This document shows, one piece after another, positions 15,867-16,509 of a DNA stretch of 16,509 bases. The first letter of the stretch is position 1; every line of letters starts with the position of its first letter. The position numbers and the translations under genes are program-made. Source of the stretch: Flavobacteriaceae bacterium (GTDB lineage: Bacteria; Bacteroidota; Bacteroidia; Flavobacteriales; Flavobacteriaceae); assembly GCA_002702745.1 (NCBI GenBank), contig PABM01000009.1:1-16509 (forward strand). The letters run 5' to 3'. Under the pieces are notes generated by a model that was not told the DNA's origin, did no database searches, and saw only the letters and a list, made by a program, of their open reading frames with translations.

Positions 15867-15915
15867 TTGTTAACAGGTTAAATCTTAAAAAAACCTTAAA
15901 ATTTTACAATTTAAT

Positions 15916-15947
15916 TTTGTTTTATTAACATTAATTTATGATTTTTG
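15916..15947 (+). promoter_or_regulatory. Candidate promoter for the SusC-like receptor gene
   Basis: The forward strand reads TTTG (15916-15919), a 20-base spacer, then GATTTTTG (15940-15947), which matches the Bacteroidota TAnnTTTG element at all positions but the first. Transcription would begin around 15953 and leave an untranslated leader of about 22 bases. Another TTTG-like box (TGTCTTTG, 15946-15953) overlaps but would need a spacer of 26 bases. Support is moderate because of the mismatch in AT-rich DNA. Confidence 0.4.
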
Positions 15948-15975
15948 TCTTTGGACTAATTCAAATATAATTAAA

Positions 15976-16509
15976 ATGAAAACAAAGTTTAGTGGAATTT
16001 TTACGCTTTTAATAGCGTTCTGTTGTGCAGTAACATTTGCACAAGACAAAGCGGTTTCAGGAACGGTTTCTGATGAGTCAGGAATGCCTGTTGCCGGAGT
16101 AAACATTATTGTGCAAGGCACATCTTCTGGAACTCAATCTGACTTTGATGGTAATTACAGCATCATGGTTGACGAGGGAGCAGTTTTGACATTTAGTTAT
16201 GTTGGATACACAACTGAAACAAGATCAGTTGGATCCTCCGACACAATTAATGTTACAATGAGTGAAGACGTAGCACAATTAGAAGAAGTAGTAGTAACTG
16301 CACAAGGTATAACAAGAGAAAGAAAAGCTCTTGGTTACGCTGTAAGTGAGGTTGCTGGTGAAGAAATGGAACAAAGAACTGAAGGTGATGTTGCCAGAGT
16401 ACTTTCTGGAAAAGCATCAGGTGTAAACATTACTAGTCAATCTGGTACTTCAGGATCTGCAACAAATGTTGTTATTAGAGGTTATACTTCTATTAATGGT
16501 AACAACCAA
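15976..16509 (+). CDS. SusC/RagA-family TonB-linked outer-membrane receptor, N-terminal part
   Basis: An open frame from ATG at 15976 runs off the right edge after 178 codons. It starts MKTKFSGIFTLLIAFCC with a signal peptide ending near AVTFAQ (residue 23). Residues about 27-98 are a carboxypeptidase-D regulatory-like domain (VSGTVSDESGMPVAGVNIIV, then the DFDGNYSI motif and FSYVGYTT). LEEVVVTAQG (102-111) is the linker with a TonB-box-like sequence typical of this family. The plug domain follows, with DVARVLSGKASGVNI (138-152) and NVVIRGYTSINGNNQ (164-178), the SusC signature region. Such receptors import glycans, peptides or other large nutrients across the outer membrane, normally with a SusD lipoprotein encoded next; that gene would lie outside the window. 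The substrate cannot be told. Codon use is less A/T-extreme than the Omp85 gene before it. Confidence 0.92.
   Translation, partial: MKTKFSGIFTLLIAFCCAVTFAQDKAVSGTVSDESGMPVAGVNIIVQGTSSGTQSDFDGNYSIMVDEGAVLTFSYVGYTTETRSVGSSDTINVTMSEDVAQLEEVVVTAQGITRERKALGYAVSEVAGEEMEQRTEGDVARVLSGKASGVNITSQSGTSGSATNVVIRGYTSINGNNQ

Noticed and set aside
15867..15915. A terminator after the Omp85-like gene
   Set aside because: Only a four-pair TTAA/TTAA stem and A/T runs are seen; no stable hairpin followed by a T-tract on the plus strand.
15936..16121. 61-codon minus-strand frame opposite the start of the SusC-like gene
   Set aside because: It overlaps the candidate promoter and signal-peptide region of a clear TonB receptor; no supporting features.

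Overview
The window is the chromosomal str-S10-spc ribosomal-protein supercluster of a low-GC member of the Bacteroidota, most likely a flavobacterium, followed by the beginning of an outer-membrane gene region. The taxonomic call rests on several things seen here: Bacteroidota-type protein variants (rplV ending in NTQSN, an L36 without its first zinc cysteine, a zinc-free 89-residue S14), a promoter of the Bacteroidota TTTG / TAnnTTTG type, no Shine-Dalgarno sequences ahead of the genes, and a SusC/RagA-type TonB-linked receptor. AT-rich DNA and heavy Lys/Asn/Ile use fit a small-genome, possibly marine, lineage, but genus and species cannot be read from this window.

Positions 1-14039, minus strand: one unbroken gene array, transcribed from right to left: rpsL-rpsG-fusA-rpsJ-rplC-rplD-rplW-rplB-rpsS-rplV-rpsC-rplP-rpmC-rpsQ-rplN-rplX-rplE-rpsN-rpsH-rplF-rplR-rpsE-rpmD-rplO-secY-infA-rpmJ (cut by the left edge). 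There are 27 genes and only one gap above 25 bases. That gap, 10579-10709 between rpsJ and rplC, is the most interesting non-coding stretch. It holds a terminator-like hairpin with a T-tract, an overlapping mutually exclusive hairpin, further stem-loops, and a 28-codon reading frame that runs through the hairpins. This looks like an attenuator separating the str block from the rplC block. tuf is absent between fusA and rpsJ.

Positions 14040-14198: the divergent intergenic region. It carries a perfect Bacteroidota promoter for rpsL and a short hairpin at the predicted 5' end of the transcript.

Positions 14199-16509, plus strand: a short Omp85/BamA-like outer-membrane protein (555 residues, signal peptide, POTRA-like region, barrel with the IRGF motif), then the N-terminal 178 residues of a SusC/RagA-family receptor that runs off the right edge.

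The ribosomal genes supply 30S and 50S proteins, translation factors EF-G and IF-1, and the SecY channel in one co-regulated array. The other notable oddity is rplE: ribosomal protein L5 carries an extra acidic tail of about 70 residues built on five tandem decapeptides, two of whose 30-base DNA units are identical. No mobile element, CRISPR array, tRNA or rRNA was seen.
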